Made by a program: the position numbers and the translations under genes. The notes under the pieces are model-generated. The model was given only the letters and a program-made list of their open reading frames with translations. It was not told the origin of the DNA and ran no database searches. From the NCBI RefSeq assembly GCF_017352375.1, contig NZ_JAFEVR010000008.1:248001-312000 (forward strand): a DNA stretch of 64,000 nucleotides. Direction: 5' to 3'. Positions 27,545 through 36,421 of the stretch are shown in pieces. How positions within the stretch are numbered: the stretch's first letter is position 1; each line of letters opens with the position of its first letter. The DNA is from Mycolicibacterium sp. S2-37 (GTDB taxonomy: Bacteria; Actinomycetota; Actinomycetes; Mycobacteriales; Mycobacteriaceae).

Positions 27545-27576
27545 CGTGCCGTAGCACACCTCGCTACACTGGGCCT
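27541..27576 (+). promoter_or_regulatory. Probable leaderless promoter and operator of vapBC
   Basis: TACACT at 27565-27570 lies six bases before the vapB ATG, the spacing expected for a leaderless transcript starting at the ATG. A perfect 6-bp inverted repeat, GTAGCG at 27541-27546 and CGCTAC at 27562-27567, overlaps this -10 element, and a further GTAGCA lies at 27551. Antitoxin binding here would block the promoter, as in other vapBC autoregulated modules. Confidence 0.5.
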
Positions 27577-27825
27577 ATGGTCAGAATGATCCCGCAGCGC
27601 GAGCTCCGAAATGAGAACGCCAAGCTGATGGACGCAGTGACCGCGGGCGAAACCTTTATCATCACACGCAACGGCGAACCGGTGGCAGAGCTGCGTCCCG
27701 TTCGACGCATGCGAAAGACGTTCATCGGTCGCGATGAGTTGGGGCGCCTGGCTGGCGCCTCAATCCGCATCGACCCAGCGGAATTTCGCCGCGACCTGGA
27801 CTCCGCAATCGACCAGAGCTTGTGA
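27577..27825 (+). CDS. vapB: VapB-type antitoxin (Phd/YefM-like)
   Basis: This 82-residue protein pairs a DNA-binding N-terminus with a toxin-binding tail. IPQRELRNENAKLMDAVTAG near residue 5 and FIITRNGEPVAELRPVRR near residue 28 are typical of Phd/YefM-fold antitoxins. The C-terminal 35 residues, charged and likely unfolded, would wrap the PIN toxin. It overlaps the toxin gene, which is the normal order, and probably represses its own promoter with the toxin as corepressor. Confidence 0.87.
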   Translation: MVRMIPQRELRNENAKLMDAVTAGETFIITRNGEPVAELRPVRRMRKTFIGRDELGRLAGASIRIDPAEFRRDLDSAIDQSL

Positions 27826-28220
27826 TGGCAGCCGGACTTCTCGACACGTCGGTGGTGGTCGATTGGCACGACCCGTCGATCTTGGACAGCCTTCCGGACG
27901 AGATGGCGATATCCGCGGTCACGGTGGCCGAACTGGCAGCGGGTCCACTCCTCGCGGGTACGCCGGTAGAGGCCGCGAAACGCCAATCGCGCTTGCAAGA
28001 AGTCGAATCACTGATGGAGCCAATCCCCTTCGACGCGAACGCCGCTCGCAGCTATGGCCTCGTCGTTGCGGCCGTCGTCCGTGGAGGGCTTAAACCTCGC
28101 AGCCGATTCGCGGATCTCCTCATCGCCGCGAGCGCGCACGCCAACGGACTCGACCTCTATACCCGGAACGTCCACGATTTCCTGGGGCTCGAGGGACTGG
28201 TCCGCGTCGTGGCCGTGTAA
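27825..28220 (+). CDS. vapC: VapC PIN-domain ribonuclease toxin
   Basis: About 131 residues. The PIN-domain acids are visible: LLDTSVVVDW (first Asp), VTVAELAAG (Glu), RFADLLIAASA (Asp), and TRNVHDF (last Asp). VapC toxins cut specific RNAs, often tRNA or rRNA, and are held inactive by VapB. The start may be ATG 27825, one base after which the vapB TGA overlaps, or GTG 27822 just upstream; both are translationally coupled to vapB. It converges on the ThrE-like gene with 3 bases between stops. Confidence 0.9.
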   Translation: MAAGLLDTSVVVDWHDPSILDSLPDEMAISAVTVAELAAGPLLAGTPVEAAKRQSRLQEVESLMEPIPFDANAARSYGLVVAAVVRGGLKPRSRFADLLIAASAHANGLDLYTRNVHDFLGLEGLVRVVAV

Positions 28221-28223
28221 GAC

Positions 28224-29510
28224 TCACCGCCCGACCCGACCCCGGGTCGTCATGAACACGCTCCACCCGATCAGCGTCCCCAGCGCGATCGAGAAGATCG
28301 CCGCGACCGTGGTGCCCAGCGCCAAGAGGTCATTGCCCTGGCCGACCACCGCCCCGCCCAGCGACTCGAAGCTCAGCGCGCCCGGCACCAGCGACCAGAA
28401 CGCGGCCAGCATCATCACGATCGCCGGCGGCGACGTCTTCACCCGCGCACCCAGCATCGCGAACGGCACGACCACGAACGCGCCGACCGCACCCGCATGC
28501 GTGGGCGACAGGAACAGCCCACCCACCTGCTGGCCGATGAGCGCCACCCCGACCGCCAGCATCAACCACAGCAGCGATCCCTTGGGCGCCGAGAGATAGA
28601 AGTAGATCCCGATGGCGATCACGACGATCGCCAGATACAACGACCACGGGCCCATCTTCGCCGACGGCGGCTCCGGCGGGAGCCGGCCCGCGATGTGCAT
28701 CCCCAGCGCCAACCCGAACACCAGCAACGCCAGCTGCGTGACGCCGTAGATCAGCCGGGTGGCGCCGCTGATCACCTGCGCGCTCGCCAGTTCCATTGCC
28801 GCGATCGTCAACGCGAGGCCAGGCAGCAGCGCCACCAGCGGCGGGCTGATCACCCGCAGCAACCCGTCGTTGGCCGCGTCGGCGACAAACCAGGTCGCCA
28901 GGATCGTCACCACCGCGGCAGCCAGCGTGGGCAGCACGGCGCTGAGCGTCGGGAACGGGCGTCCCAACAGCAGGATCACGCCGACCACGAACCCGAGGAA
29001 CACATAGCCCCACAGCGACGCCCACGTCGGATTGATCACCATGCCGAAGCCCAGCGTGGTGATCATGTAACCCACCACGGTGGTTACCGGCCCGAACCGT
29101 GACGGCATCGACCGCGCGATCGCGGCCTCCCGCGCGGCGTCGGCAGGGGTGATCGCCCCGACCTCGGCAAGTTCGGCGAGCGCGTCGACACGGCCCGCCA
29201 GGTCGAGCTGCGTCGTCGGCCTGGCCACCGTCTCGACCTCGTAGGCGACGCTGCCGACCTGCACGACCAGCACCGTCGGCAGCACCACGATCCGAACCGT
29301 CTCGTCGGTGTACTGCGCGGCGATCGTCGACAGCCGCGCCTGGACCATCTGCGCCGGCTGCGAGCACTCGATCAGCGCGATGCCCAGCTCCCGCAGCATC
29401 GCCGCGACCTGCGTGTCGTCGTGCACCTGCCCCTCGGCCGGCGCCACCGGGGCTTGCTTGCGAATGGCCGCAAGGAGTCGTCTCACCCGGTGCGGATGCG
29501 AGTCAGTCAT
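28224..29510 (-). CDS. Threonine/serine exporter family protein (ThrE-like)
   Basis: 428 residues combining both halves of the ThrE family: an N-terminal soluble/ThrE domain (about 30-140, MLRELGIALIECSQPAQMVQ) with about five following membrane segments, and a C-terminal ThrE_2-like part with about five more (about 285-420). Corynebacterial ThrE exports threonine and serine by proton exchange. SFESLGGAVVGQGNDLLALG and the C-terminal VFMTTRGRVGR end fit the family. It is divergent from ppk2 across 90 bases. The natural substrate is not known. Confidence 0.85.
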   Translation of the reverse strand: MTDSHPHRVRRLLAAIRKQAPVAPAEGQVHDDTQVAAMLRELGIALIECSQPAQMVQARLSTIAAQYTDETVRIVVLPTVLVVQVGSVAYEVETVARPTTQLDLAGRVDALAELAEVGAITPADAAREAAIARSMPSRFGPVTTVVGYMITTLGFGMVINPTWASLWGYVFLGFVVGVILLLGRPFPTLSAVLPTLAAAVVTILATWFVADAANDGLLRVISPPLVALLPGLALTIAAMELASAQVISGATRLIYGVTQLALLVFGLALGMHIAGRLPPEPPSAKMGPWSLYLAIVVIAIGIYFYLSAPKGSLLWLMLAVGVALIGQQVGGLFLSPTHAGAVGAFVVVPFAMLGARVKTSPPAIVMMLAAFWSLVPGALSFESLGGAVVGQGNDLLALGTTVAAIFSIALGTLIGWSVFMTTRGRVGR

Positions 29511-29600
29511 CCCGCGATTGTGCGCGCGCCGCCTGGGCGTCCTCGCGCGGCCCGCGTGCGCAAGCCCGGTTCAAGCTGTCGACGCGGGTACATGTAGAGA

Positions 29601-30485
29601 ATGAGCACCACCGACATCGATCTCGAAGCACTGTCCACCACCGAGCACGGCTACACCGTCCGCGACGATGACGACGACGAACCCATATTGCTCGACCGGG
29701 ACGGCAACAGCATCGACACCTGGCGGGAGCGCTACCCCTACGACGAGAAGATGTCCCGCACCGAGTACGAATGGCTCAAGCGTCAGCTACAGATCGAGCT
29801 GCTGAAGCTGCAGAAGTGGAGCAAACGCACCGGGGCGCGCCACGTGATCGTCTTCGAGGGCCGCGACGCCGCCGGTAAGGGCAGCACCATCCAGCGCTTC
29901 ACCGAACACCTCAACCCCCGCGGCGCCCGCACCGTGGCGCTGGAGAAGCCCACCGAGACCGAGAAAGCGCAGTGGTACTTCCAGCGCTACGTACGGCACT
30001 TCCCCACCGCCGGGGAGATGGTCCTGTTCGACCGCTCCTGGTACAACCGCGCCGGCGTCGAGCGGGTGATGGGCTTCTGCACCCCCGAACAGCTCGCCGA
30101 ATTCTTCAAGCAGGCACCGCTGTTCGAGGAGATGATCGTCAACGAGGGCATCCACCTGACCAAGTTCTGGTTCTCGGTGTCACCGGCCGAACAGCGCACC
30201 CGCTTCGCGATCCGGCTCATCGATCCGCTGCGGCACTGGAAGTTCTCCGAAATGGACATGCAGTCCGTCGACCGGTGGGAGGACTACACCCGCGCCAAGG
30301 AGGAGATGTTCCTGCGCACCGACACCGACCACGCGCCGTGGATCGTCGTCAAGACCAACGACAAGAAGCGCGGCCGTCTCAACGCCATGCGCTTCCTGCT
30401 GTCCAAGTTCGACTACGACGACAAAGATCCCGAGATCGTCAGCGAGCCGGATCCGCTGATCGTGGGCCGGGCTTTGGAGGACTGA
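29601..30485 (+). CDS. ppk2: Polyphosphate kinase 2
   Basis: The 294-residue protein is a single-domain PPK2. Walker A is GRDAAGKGSTIQRFTEHL near residue 90, and Walker B with the lid is VLFDRSWYNRAGVERVMGFC near residue 142; YFQRYVRHFP is also conserved. PPK2 uses polyphosphate to phosphorylate nucleoside diphosphates or monophosphates, mostly GDP in mycobacteria. The 55-residue acidic N-terminus (DDDDDEPILLDRDG) is common in this branch. It is transcribed alone, divergent from the ThrE-like gene. Confidence 0.93.
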   Translation: MSTTDIDLEALSTTEHGYTVRDDDDDEPILLDRDGNSIDTWRERYPYDEKMSRTEYEWLKRQLQIELLKLQKWSKRTGARHVIVFEGRDAAGKGSTIQRFTEHLNPRGARTVALEKPTETEKAQWYFQRYVRHFPTAGEMVLFDRSWYNRAGVERVMGFCTPEQLAEFFKQAPLFEEMIVNEGIHLTKFWFSVSPAEQRTRFAIRLIDPLRHWKFSEMDMQSVDRWEDYTRAKEEMFLRTDTDHAPWIVVKTNDKKRGRLNAMRFLLSKFDYDDKDPEIVSEPDPLIVGRALED

Positions 30486-30548
30486 GCGCCGCATCGGCAG
30501 TTGCGCCGATCCGCCGGATTCACCCGGCTCGGTTGTTACGATCGCGAC

Positions 30549-31322
30549 GTGCATGAATCGCGGTCCCGGCGTGATGTTCTCAAATACGCTCTGGCGGCGC
30601 CGATTTCACTCGCCGTCGGAGCAGCGGCATCAAACCTCGCCGCTCCGAACGCCTCCGCACAGGGGCTGCGGCTCGTCGACTTCACCCATCGGCAGCCCAC
30701 ACCGGAGCAGATCAAGGCGGCCGGCTTCGACGGGGCGCTGGTTTACGTGTCCGAGCTTCGGCCCGGCGCCGATTTCGACTTCAAACCCGTCTCCCGTGCC
30801 TACACCGACGGCCTCCGCGCGGCCGGGCTGCACGTCGTCAGCTGTTATCAGTACGGCAAGCCCGGCTGGCCGAGGAGCCCTTCGGACTACACCCGGGGAT
30901 TCGACGGCGGCGTGGCCGATGCCCGAACGGCGTTGCGGCTGCACTCCGCGGCCGGTGGGCCGGCGTCCGCGCCGATCTTCTTCAGCATCGACGAGGACAT
31001 CGACGAAGAAATCTGGAACAGCGTTGCGGTGCAATGGCTCCGAGGCATCAACTCGATCCTCGGTGTGGCCCGCACCGGCGTCTACGGACATGCACGCGTG
31101 TGCGACTGGGCCATCGCCGACGGCGTCATCGGGACCTCGACGTCACCGGGGCACTGGTGGGCCTGGCAGACCAGGGCCTGGTCCTATGGTGAGCGCGACC
31201 CGAGGGCGGTGCTCTACCAGTCGGTCGTGGTCAGCGGGTCCGAGCCGGGGGTGCCCATCGGCGGGACACATGTGGACGTCGACGAAGTCCTGGCGGCTGA
31301 CTTCGGGCAGTGGGATCGCTAG
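30549..31322 (+). CDS. Tat-exported DUF1906 glycoside-hydrolase-like protein (Rv2525c-like)
   Basis: 257 residues from GTG 30549. It starts with a twin-arginine signal (SRRDVLKYALAAP) ending near ASAQ at about residue 38. The mature part begins LRLVDFTHRQPT and has FDGALVYVSELRPG and IFFSIDEDIDEEIWN, typical of DUF1906, a TIM-barrel family related to glycoside hydrolases. Mycobacterium tuberculosis Rv2525c is the likely counterpart; it is Tat-secreted and linked to cell-wall integrity. The FSIDED acids would be in the barrel's active-site position. Its stop overlaps the stop of the convergent gene at the palindrome CTAG. Confidence 0.85.
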   Translation: MHESRSRRDVLKYALAAPISLAVGAAASNLAAPNASAQGLRLVDFTHRQPTPEQIKAAGFDGALVYVSELRPGADFDFKPVSRAYTDGLRAAGLHVVSCYQYGKPGWPRSPSDYTRGFDGGVADARTALRLHSAAGGPASAPIFFSIDEDIDEEIWNSVAVQWLRGINSILGVARTGVYGHARVCDWAIADGVIGTSTSPGHWWAWQTRAWSYGERDPRAVLYQSVVVSGSEPGVPIGGTHVDVDEVLAADFGQWDR

Positions 31323-32719
31323 AGGCCCAGCGCCCGGGCCGCCACCGTCGCGACGTCACCCCGCAATTCGTTGATCGGATAGTTGCCCCGCGGGTGAATG
31401 GCGTTGGCGAGCAGGATCACGTAGGAATCCGAGGCCGGGTCGATCCACACCGACGTCCCGGTGAAGCCGGTGTGCCCGAAGCTGCCGATGGGAAAGACCA
31501 TGCCGCGCGCCTGCGAATACGACGTGTCGATGTCCCAGCCGAAACCGCGCAGATTCTGCCCGGGAATCGCCGGATAGCGCGCAGCCAGGAGCGGATCCTT
31601 GGGGTTCGGCGGCGCTGCTCGGGTCGCCGCGTTGGCGGCGGGAACCTGTTCGGCGGTATGCCCCGGCTGCTGCGGAGTAACCATCAACTCCAGGGTCTCG
31701 CGGCGCAGCGGAAAACTGCTGGGGCGGTTGGCAAGCCGGTCGAGCAGTGCCTGGGCGAAGACGCTGACATCCTGCGCCGTGGCGAACACGCCGGCGTGCC
31801 CGGCCACCCCACCCATGCGGCGCGTCGTCGTATCGTGCACCGCGCCGCGAATCAGCTTGTCGAAGTTCGGGTTCGTCCGGGGATCGGCGCGGCCTTCGAC
31901 GTCGTGTTCGGTGGGCGCGATGCGCGACAACAGGTCGGTGTCAGGCAGATAGCCGGTGTCGGTCATGCCGAGCGGCCCGAAGATGTTGCGCTGCACGTAT
32001 TCGTCTTCGCGCTCACCGGTGACCGCCTCGAGGAGCGCGCCCAGCACGGTGAAGTTGATGTCGGAGTATCGGAACTCCTCGCCCGGTCGGGAAAACAGCG
32101 GATTGGTGAGGGCGCGTCGGAAACCCTCGGCTCTGTCGGGTTTGGCCAGCCCCCACGGATCTCGCAGCTCGACGTCGGGGTGTTCGCCGGAGGTGTGCGT
32201 CAGCAGCATGCGGACCGTCACCTCGGCCCGCTCGGGTTCGTTCGCGGGATTGAAGGCGGGCAGGTACTTCTGCACCGGCTCGTCGACGTCGACCCTGCCC
32301 TGTTCGTAGAGCTGCATGACGGCAGTCGCCGTGGCGAGCGGCTTGGTCAACGACGCCAGGTCGAAGATGGTGTCCTCGGTCATCGGCTCGGCGGGTGCGG
32401 GCTTTCCGTCGAGGCCCGGAGCCCCGGCGACTTTTCGATCGCCGTAGGCCTGCCGGAAGACGATGTCGCCGCCATGCCCGATCAGCACCACCGCACCCGG
32501 GAGGCGGTGCGCCGCGATCGCCGCGTTCATCAGGTCGGAGATCGGGGCGAACTCAGGCCCGGCATCGACACGCGGCAGCGGGGGCGGCAGCGGTCGCACC
32601 GCCGGCGGAGGGACGGACAGCTGCGTCGCCGGCGCGTCGGTGTGCAAGGCCGGCGCCGCCTCATGACTGCAGCCCACCGCCACGAGCGCGAGTGCGACAG
32701 CGAGAGCCGTGATCCTCAT
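31319..32719 (-). CDS. Lipoprotein serine hydrolase, beta-lactamase/class C family
   Basis: 466 residues. A lipoprotein signal ends at VAVGC (Cys17). The class C beta-lactamase/DD-peptidase fold follows a Pro-rich linker: SxxK is SLTK (Ser123, Lys126), the YxN motif is YSDIN near residue 258, and the KTG-like motif is HTGFTG near the C-terminus. With all three elements present it is likely an active esterase, D-amidase or carboxypeptidase on the outer face of the membrane. It overlaps the DsbA-like gene by ATGA and is the last gene of a three-gene operon. Confidence 0.85.
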   Translation of the reverse strand: MRITALAVALALVAVGCSHEAAPALHTDAPATQLSVPPPAVRPLPPPLPRVDAGPEFAPISDLMNAAIAAHRLPGAVVLIGHGGDIVFRQAYGDRKVAGAPGLDGKPAPAEPMTEDTIFDLASLTKPLATATAVMQLYEQGRVDVDEPVQKYLPAFNPANEPERAEVTVRMLLTHTSGEHPDVELRDPWGLAKPDRAEGFRRALTNPLFSRPGEEFRYSDINFTVLGALLEAVTGEREDEYVQRNIFGPLGMTDTGYLPDTDLLSRIAPTEHDVEGRADPRTNPNFDKLIRGAVHDTTTRRMGGVAGHAGVFATAQDVSVFAQALLDRLANRPSSFPLRRETLELMVTPQQPGHTAEQVPAANAATRAAPPNPKDPLLAARYPAIPGQNLRGFGWDIDTSYSQARGMVFPIGSFGHTGFTGTSVWIDPASDSYVILLANAIHPRGNYPINELRGDVATVAARALGL

Positions 32720-33414
32720 CGAAGCTCGTCGAAGTCGACGACCTCACCGCGGTTGATCGACACCCAGTCGCGGGCCTCGAGGTAGGGCCGCAACGTCTCG
32801 GTGATCGCCCGTCCGTCGGCCGGGGTCTTGGGCCGCTGCAGCTCGTAGAGGTGCGGGAACTCCGTCCACGCGACGACGGCATCCCACAACCGCAGCGCCG
32901 CCTCGCCGGCCGGCGGGTCGATGAGCACCGGCCCGAACAGACACTGGCCGTCGGGGAAGAACAACGTCGGGACCCCGTAGCCGCCGGCGTCGACGACGCG
33001 CTGGTGGTCGGCCATCACCTCCTCACTCGTCGTCGGGTCGGCGATCGCTTGGTCGACCAGGGCCGGATCGACGCCGAGCTCGCCGAGCAGGTGCCGGGCG
33101 ACGGCCTTCTCGTGCGGCTTGTGTCCCTCGACGTGCAGTGCCCGCGCCGCCCGTTCGTACCAGGCGTCGACATCGGCCTCCGACCGCCGGCGCAACAGCG
33201 CGCCGATACGCATCATCGACCAGCCGTAGGACCACTCCCGCTCCCACGGATGCTTCTTGCCGTCCTGGCGATTGACCTCCTCCAGGCTGAAGAACCGCCA
33301 GTTCACCTGCAGGCCGGTCAGATTGCGGACCTCGCGGATCCACCGCGACGTCTGATACGCGAACGGGCACATGACGTCGAAGTGAAAGTCAACGGAGACA
33401 GGACGATCGGTCAC
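32716..33414 (-). CDS. DsbA-family protein, mycothiol-dependent-nitroreductase-like
   Basis: This 232-residue protein has the DsbA fold: a thioredoxin start [20 protein letters not shown], a helical insertion, and cis-Pro loop GYGVPTLFF near residue 150. It resembles mycobacterial Rv2466c and 2-hydroxychromene-carboxylate isomerase relatives. The active site is CPFA rather than CPxC, so the second Cys is missing; that suggests a one-Cys or mycothiol-conjugating mechanism and not disulfide formation. It has no signal peptide and is probably cytoplasmic. It overlaps both neighbours by ATGA. Confidence 0.8.
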   Translation of the reverse strand: MTDRPVSVDFHFDVMCPFAYQTSRWIREVRNLTGLQVNWRFFSLEEVNRQDGKKHPWEREWSYGWSMMRIGALLRRRSEADVDAWYERAARALHVEGHKPHEKAVARHLLGELGVDPALVDQAIADPTTSEEVMADHQRVVDAGGYGVPTLFFPDGQCLFGPVLIDPPAGEAALRLWDAVVAWTEFPHLYELQRPKTPADGRAITETLRPYLEARDWVSINRGEVVDFDELR

Positions 33415-34190
33415 ATCGTGAACCTCAGATTGCGGGCGGCGCGGTCGCCGAGTTCGTCATCACCGATCCAGCTGATCACACCGGAATCGATCTGTAACTG
33501 GGGGTCGATGCGGCCGCAGGCGAGCATGACGAACGTCGTCGAATCGGTCGTGACGGTGACGTCGGGATCATCGAGGTGATCGACCCGGGCGGCGCGCCCG
33601 TCGACGGCGACGTGGAGCTGCCGCGCGAGCGGCCCGGTGAGATCGAATGTCACGCTCTTGCCGTCGGGCAGGCCGATCTTCTTGCCGACGATGTAGCCGA
33701 TCGAGTTCTCCACCTCCGCCAGCGCGAGCTCGGCGGCGATGCCGCCGTCGTCGGTCTTCCTGCCGAGCGGGATGGTGATGTCGCGCTCATGGACCCAGAA
33801 ATCGAACACCCGGATCGCCAGGAAGCGGCCGTAGGTACCAGGGCCGACGGGCATCCACGACGGCCGGACGAGATCGTTCTCGGTCAGTTCGGCCAGATCG
33901 TGGCGACGACGGTTGTAGACGTCGCGGACCTTGTCGACGTACGGCGTGGTGCCTTCCAGGAACGCGCCGGCCTTCTCGAACGGCGGTGGCGTCGTGTCGT
34001 CGTCGGGCAACCACCCGGCCATCACTGCCTCGATGCTCGTGACGTGGTCGACGACGCCGCGAACGGTCCAGTCCGGGCACAGCGACTGCGCCTTCCAGTC
34101 GTCGTCGCTGAGGTCGGCGCACAACGTGTCGAACGCGGCGTAGCAGTGCTCCAGGGCGCTGCGGATCTCGTCGAGGCTTCGAGTCTTCAC
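33411..34190 (-). CDS. Maleylpyruvate-isomerase-family mycothiol-dependent enzyme (DinB-like)
   Basis: 259 residues from GTG 34190 with GGGAGA upstream; a longer frame to 34286 has an unlikely N-terminus. The N-terminal four-helix DinB-like domain (about 1-150) has [20 protein letters not shown], the typical metal-binding first motif of the mycothiol-dependent maleylpyruvate isomerase family, and [12 protein letters not shown] later. A small C-terminal domain follows (about 165-255). These enzymes use mycothiol in isomerisation or detoxification. As first gene of an operon with a DsbA-like protein, it points to mycothiol chemistry. Confidence 0.82.
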   Translation of the reverse strand: MKTRSLDEIRSALEHCYAAFDTLCADLSDDDWKAQSLCPDWTVRGVVDHVTSIEAVMAGWLPDDDTTPPPFEKAGAFLEGTTPYVDKVRDVYNRRRHDLAELTENDLVRPSWMPVGPGTYGRFLAIRVFDFWVHERDITIPLGRKTDDGGIAAELALAEVENSIGYIVGKKIGLPDGKSVTFDLTGPLARQLHVAVDGRAARVDHLDDPDVTVTTDSTTFVMLACGRIDPQLQIDSGVISWIGDDELGDRAARNLRFTM

Positions 34191-34356
34191 GACCGCATCA
34201 TCTCCCGACGGGCTGGCGGGTGCCCGAGTTTCGGCAGCGTGGAATGCTGCGGTCCCGCAAACGACGCGACGGCGAATAAACCGCATTCAGAAGACGCCGC
34301 CTTGATAGCTCTGCTAGTAGTGAGTTGATCATCAAAACCGCACCGCGGGGGTCAGC
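34191..34356. promoter_or_regulatory. Divergent promoter region upstream of folE-like operon
   Basis: This 166-base gap lies between the divergent DinB-like and folE-like genes. It contains the palindrome TTGATCATCAA at 34325-34335, about 22 bases before the folE-like start, and a nearby AT-rich patch, TTGATAGC, about 20 bases further upstream. These are candidate operator and promoter elements for the folE operon. Confidence 0.4.
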
Positions 34357-34971
34357 ATGCTGCAGTCGGAGGAAGTCCCGCACTCCGGGGAAGCAACGCC
34401 GACGCGACGTTTCGACCGGGCCGCGGTAGAGGCGGCGATATGGGACTTGCTCGTCGCGGTCGGTGAGGACCCGCACCGAGAGGGTCTGCGAGACACCCCA
34501 GCCCGCATCGCCCGCGCCTGCCAGAAGCACTTCAGCGGACTGCACGCCGATCCCCACGACATCCTGACCACATCGTCCGCCGAGCAGCACGACGAACTCG
34601 TGTTGTTCAAGCAAATTCCCGTGCAGTCGTTGTGCGATCACCACCTCGCCCTGATCCATGGAGACGCCCATATCGGTTATCTTCCCGGCCACGACGGCCG
34701 GCTACCCACCCCGTCGAGCATCGCGCGACTAGTCGACCTCCTCGCCAGTCGGCCACAGACGCAAGACAGGCTCACTCGGCACATCGCGGACACGCTCATG
34801 CGAAAGATGAACCCGCGCGGCGTCGTTGTCCTCGTCGAGGCCGAGCACCTCTGCACTGTTCGCCGAGGCGTGCGACGACCGACCGCCGTCTCCACCTCCG
34901 CAGTACGCGGTCACTTCAGCACCGACGCCGCATCGCGCGCCGAAGCCCGGCGTCTGCTGCTGCGGGCCTGA
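34357..34971 (+). CDS. Divergent GTP cyclohydrolase I paralogue
   Basis: This 204-residue protein has the FolE T-fold. The zinc ligands are kept: SLCDHH near residue 88 (Cys and His) and EAEHLCTVRRGV near residue 168 (Cys). It differs from housekeeping FolE in several places: CEHHLLPF reads CDHHLALI, and the GLSK phosphate-binding motif is TPSS, losing the usual Lys, while the following Arg (SIARLV) is kept. It could form dihydroneopterin triphosphate with altered properties or act on another substrate. It is 4 bases from an exporter gene, which in turn overlaps a RibD-C reductase. Confidence 0.82.
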   Translation: MLQSEEVPHSGEATPTRRFDRAAVEAAIWDLLVAVGEDPHREGLRDTPARIARACQKHFSGLHADPHDILTTSSAEQHDELVLFKQIPVQSLCDHHLALIHGDAHIGYLPGHDGRLPTPSSIARLVDLLASRPQTQDRLTRHIADTLMRKMNPRGVVVLVEAEHLCTVRRGVRRPTAVSTSAVRGHFSTDAASRAEARRLLLRA

Positions 34972-34975
34972 TGCC

Positions 34976-36421
34976 ATGACGGCGGCGCGGACGGGGCGGC
35001 ATCCACTTCGGGCGACGTGGGTGCTGATGATCGGCTTCTTCCTCGTCGTCGTCGACTCGACCATCGTGCCGGTGGCCAACCCGGTGATCAGACAGGACTT
35101 CGACACCGACCACAACTCCGTCGTCTGGGTGACCAGCGCCTACCTCCTGGCGTTCGCGACATGCCTGCTGATCGGCGGACGACTCGGCGACCGCTTCGGG
35201 CCGAGGAACGTCTACCTCGTCGGCTTGGCCGTCTTCACCGCGTCGTCGGTGTGGTGTGGACTTTCCATGTCGATCGACACGCTGATCGCCGCGCGGATCG
35301 TGCAGGGCATCGGTGCCGCGCTGCTCGCCCCGCAGACCTTTTCGATCATCACCCGCATGTTCCCTGCCGAACGGCGGGGCGTCGCGATGAGCCTGTGGGG
35401 AGCGACGGCCGGAGCCGGCATGCTCATCGGTCCGCTGGCCGGAGGTGCACTCGTCGACGGGTTGGGTCGGCAGTGGATCTTTCTGATCAACATTCCCATC
35501 GGCGTGGCCGGGCTCGCACTCGCCGTACGGCTGATTCCGGACATACCCGGCCGACGTCATCGCCTCGATCTGTTCGGCGCGCTGCTCTCCGGCGCAGGCA
35601 TCGGCCTCATCGTGTTCGGCCTGCAGGAGGGTCAGCACCACGATTGGGCGCCCTGGAGCTGGGGGGCGATGGCAGGCGGACTCGCCCTGATTGCGGCGTT
35701 CGTGTTCTGGCAAGCCGTCACGCCACATGAACCGCTGATACCGCTACCGCTCTTCGGCCACCGCAACTTCGTGCTGGCCAACGCTGGAATCGCGTTGGTG
35801 AGCTTCGCATTCGTCGCCTTCATCACCCCGCTGATGTTCTATCTGCAGGAGGCCCGGGGGTTGTCGCCCACCAGCGCGGCGCTGCTGACCGCCCCGCTCG
35901 CCCTGGCGACCGCCGCGCTGGCTCCTCTGGTCGGAAGGATCATCGACCGCGTCCACCCGCGTCCCGTCGTCGCCGTCGGATTCACCATGCTCGCGACTGG
36001 ACTGCTCTGGCTGGCACTGGAAACGACGCCGACCGCATCGGTCTGGCGGCTGACATTGCCGCTCGCGCTGATCGGCGTCGCTGGTGCGTTCACGTGGGAA
36101 CCCCTTGCCGTCATCGCTTCTCGGACACTTCCGCCGGACCTGGCCGGCGCCGGTTCCGCGGTGTACAACACAGCCCGCCAAGTCGGTGCGGTACTCAGCA
36201 GCGCCGGTATCGCTGCATTGATGACCCGGCTGCTGAGCAGCGAGACGGCAACGCTGCCAGCTGATTCCGTGGCCCAGGCTATGTCGCAATCACTCTTCCT
36301 GCCGGCAGTCGCGGCGATCTTGGGCGCGATGACAGCGCTCTTCTTCACCGCCCCCCCACACTCCGGGTACCGCACCACTTCGGAACATCGACCCCCAAGA
36401 AATGTGAGCGTCGCGCCATGA
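34976..36421 (+). CDS. MFS transporter, DHA2 (EmrB/QacA) family
   Basis: 481 residues from ATG 34976, with about 14 hydrophobic segments, the DHA2 number. The first helix is LMIGFFLVVVDSTIVPVANP, with the family Asp; loop 2-3 is GGRLGDRFGPRNVYL; helix 5 contains motif C-like sequence LWGATAGAGMLIGPLAGG. These proteins export drugs and dyes by proton antiport. It begins 4 bases after the folE-like stop and overlaps the RibD-C gene by ATGA, so it probably exports the product of that operon or a folate-directed inhibitor. Confidence 0.88.
   Translation: MTAARTGRHPLRATWVLMIGFFLVVVDSTIVPVANPVIRQDFDTDHNSVVWVTSAYLLAFATCLLIGGRLGDRFGPRNVYLVGLAVFTASSVWCGLSMSIDTLIAARIVQGIGAALLAPQTFSIITRMFPAERRGVAMSLWGATAGAGMLIGPLAGGALVDGLGRQWIFLINIPIGVAGLALAVRLIPDIPGRRHRLDLFGALLSGAGIGLIVFGLQEGQHHDWAPWSWGAMAGGLALIAAFVFWQAVTPHEPLIPLPLFGHRNFVLANAGIALVSFAFVAFITPLMFYLQEARGLSPTSAALLTAPLALATAALAPLVGRIIDRVHPRPVVAVGFTMLATGLLWLALETTPTASVWRLTLPLALIGVAGAFTWEPLAVIASRTLPPDLAGAGSAVYNTARQVGAVLSSAGIAALMTRLLSSETATLPADSVAQAMSQSLFLPAVAAILGAMTALFFTAPPHSGYRTTSEHRPPRNVSVAP

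Noticed and set aside
25868..27559. Minus-strand frame of 563 codons opposite the polytopic membrane protein
   Set aside because: The plus-strand frame shows clear membrane segments and a ribosome site; the antisense product is an unfolded-looking Arg/Asp/Gly mix.
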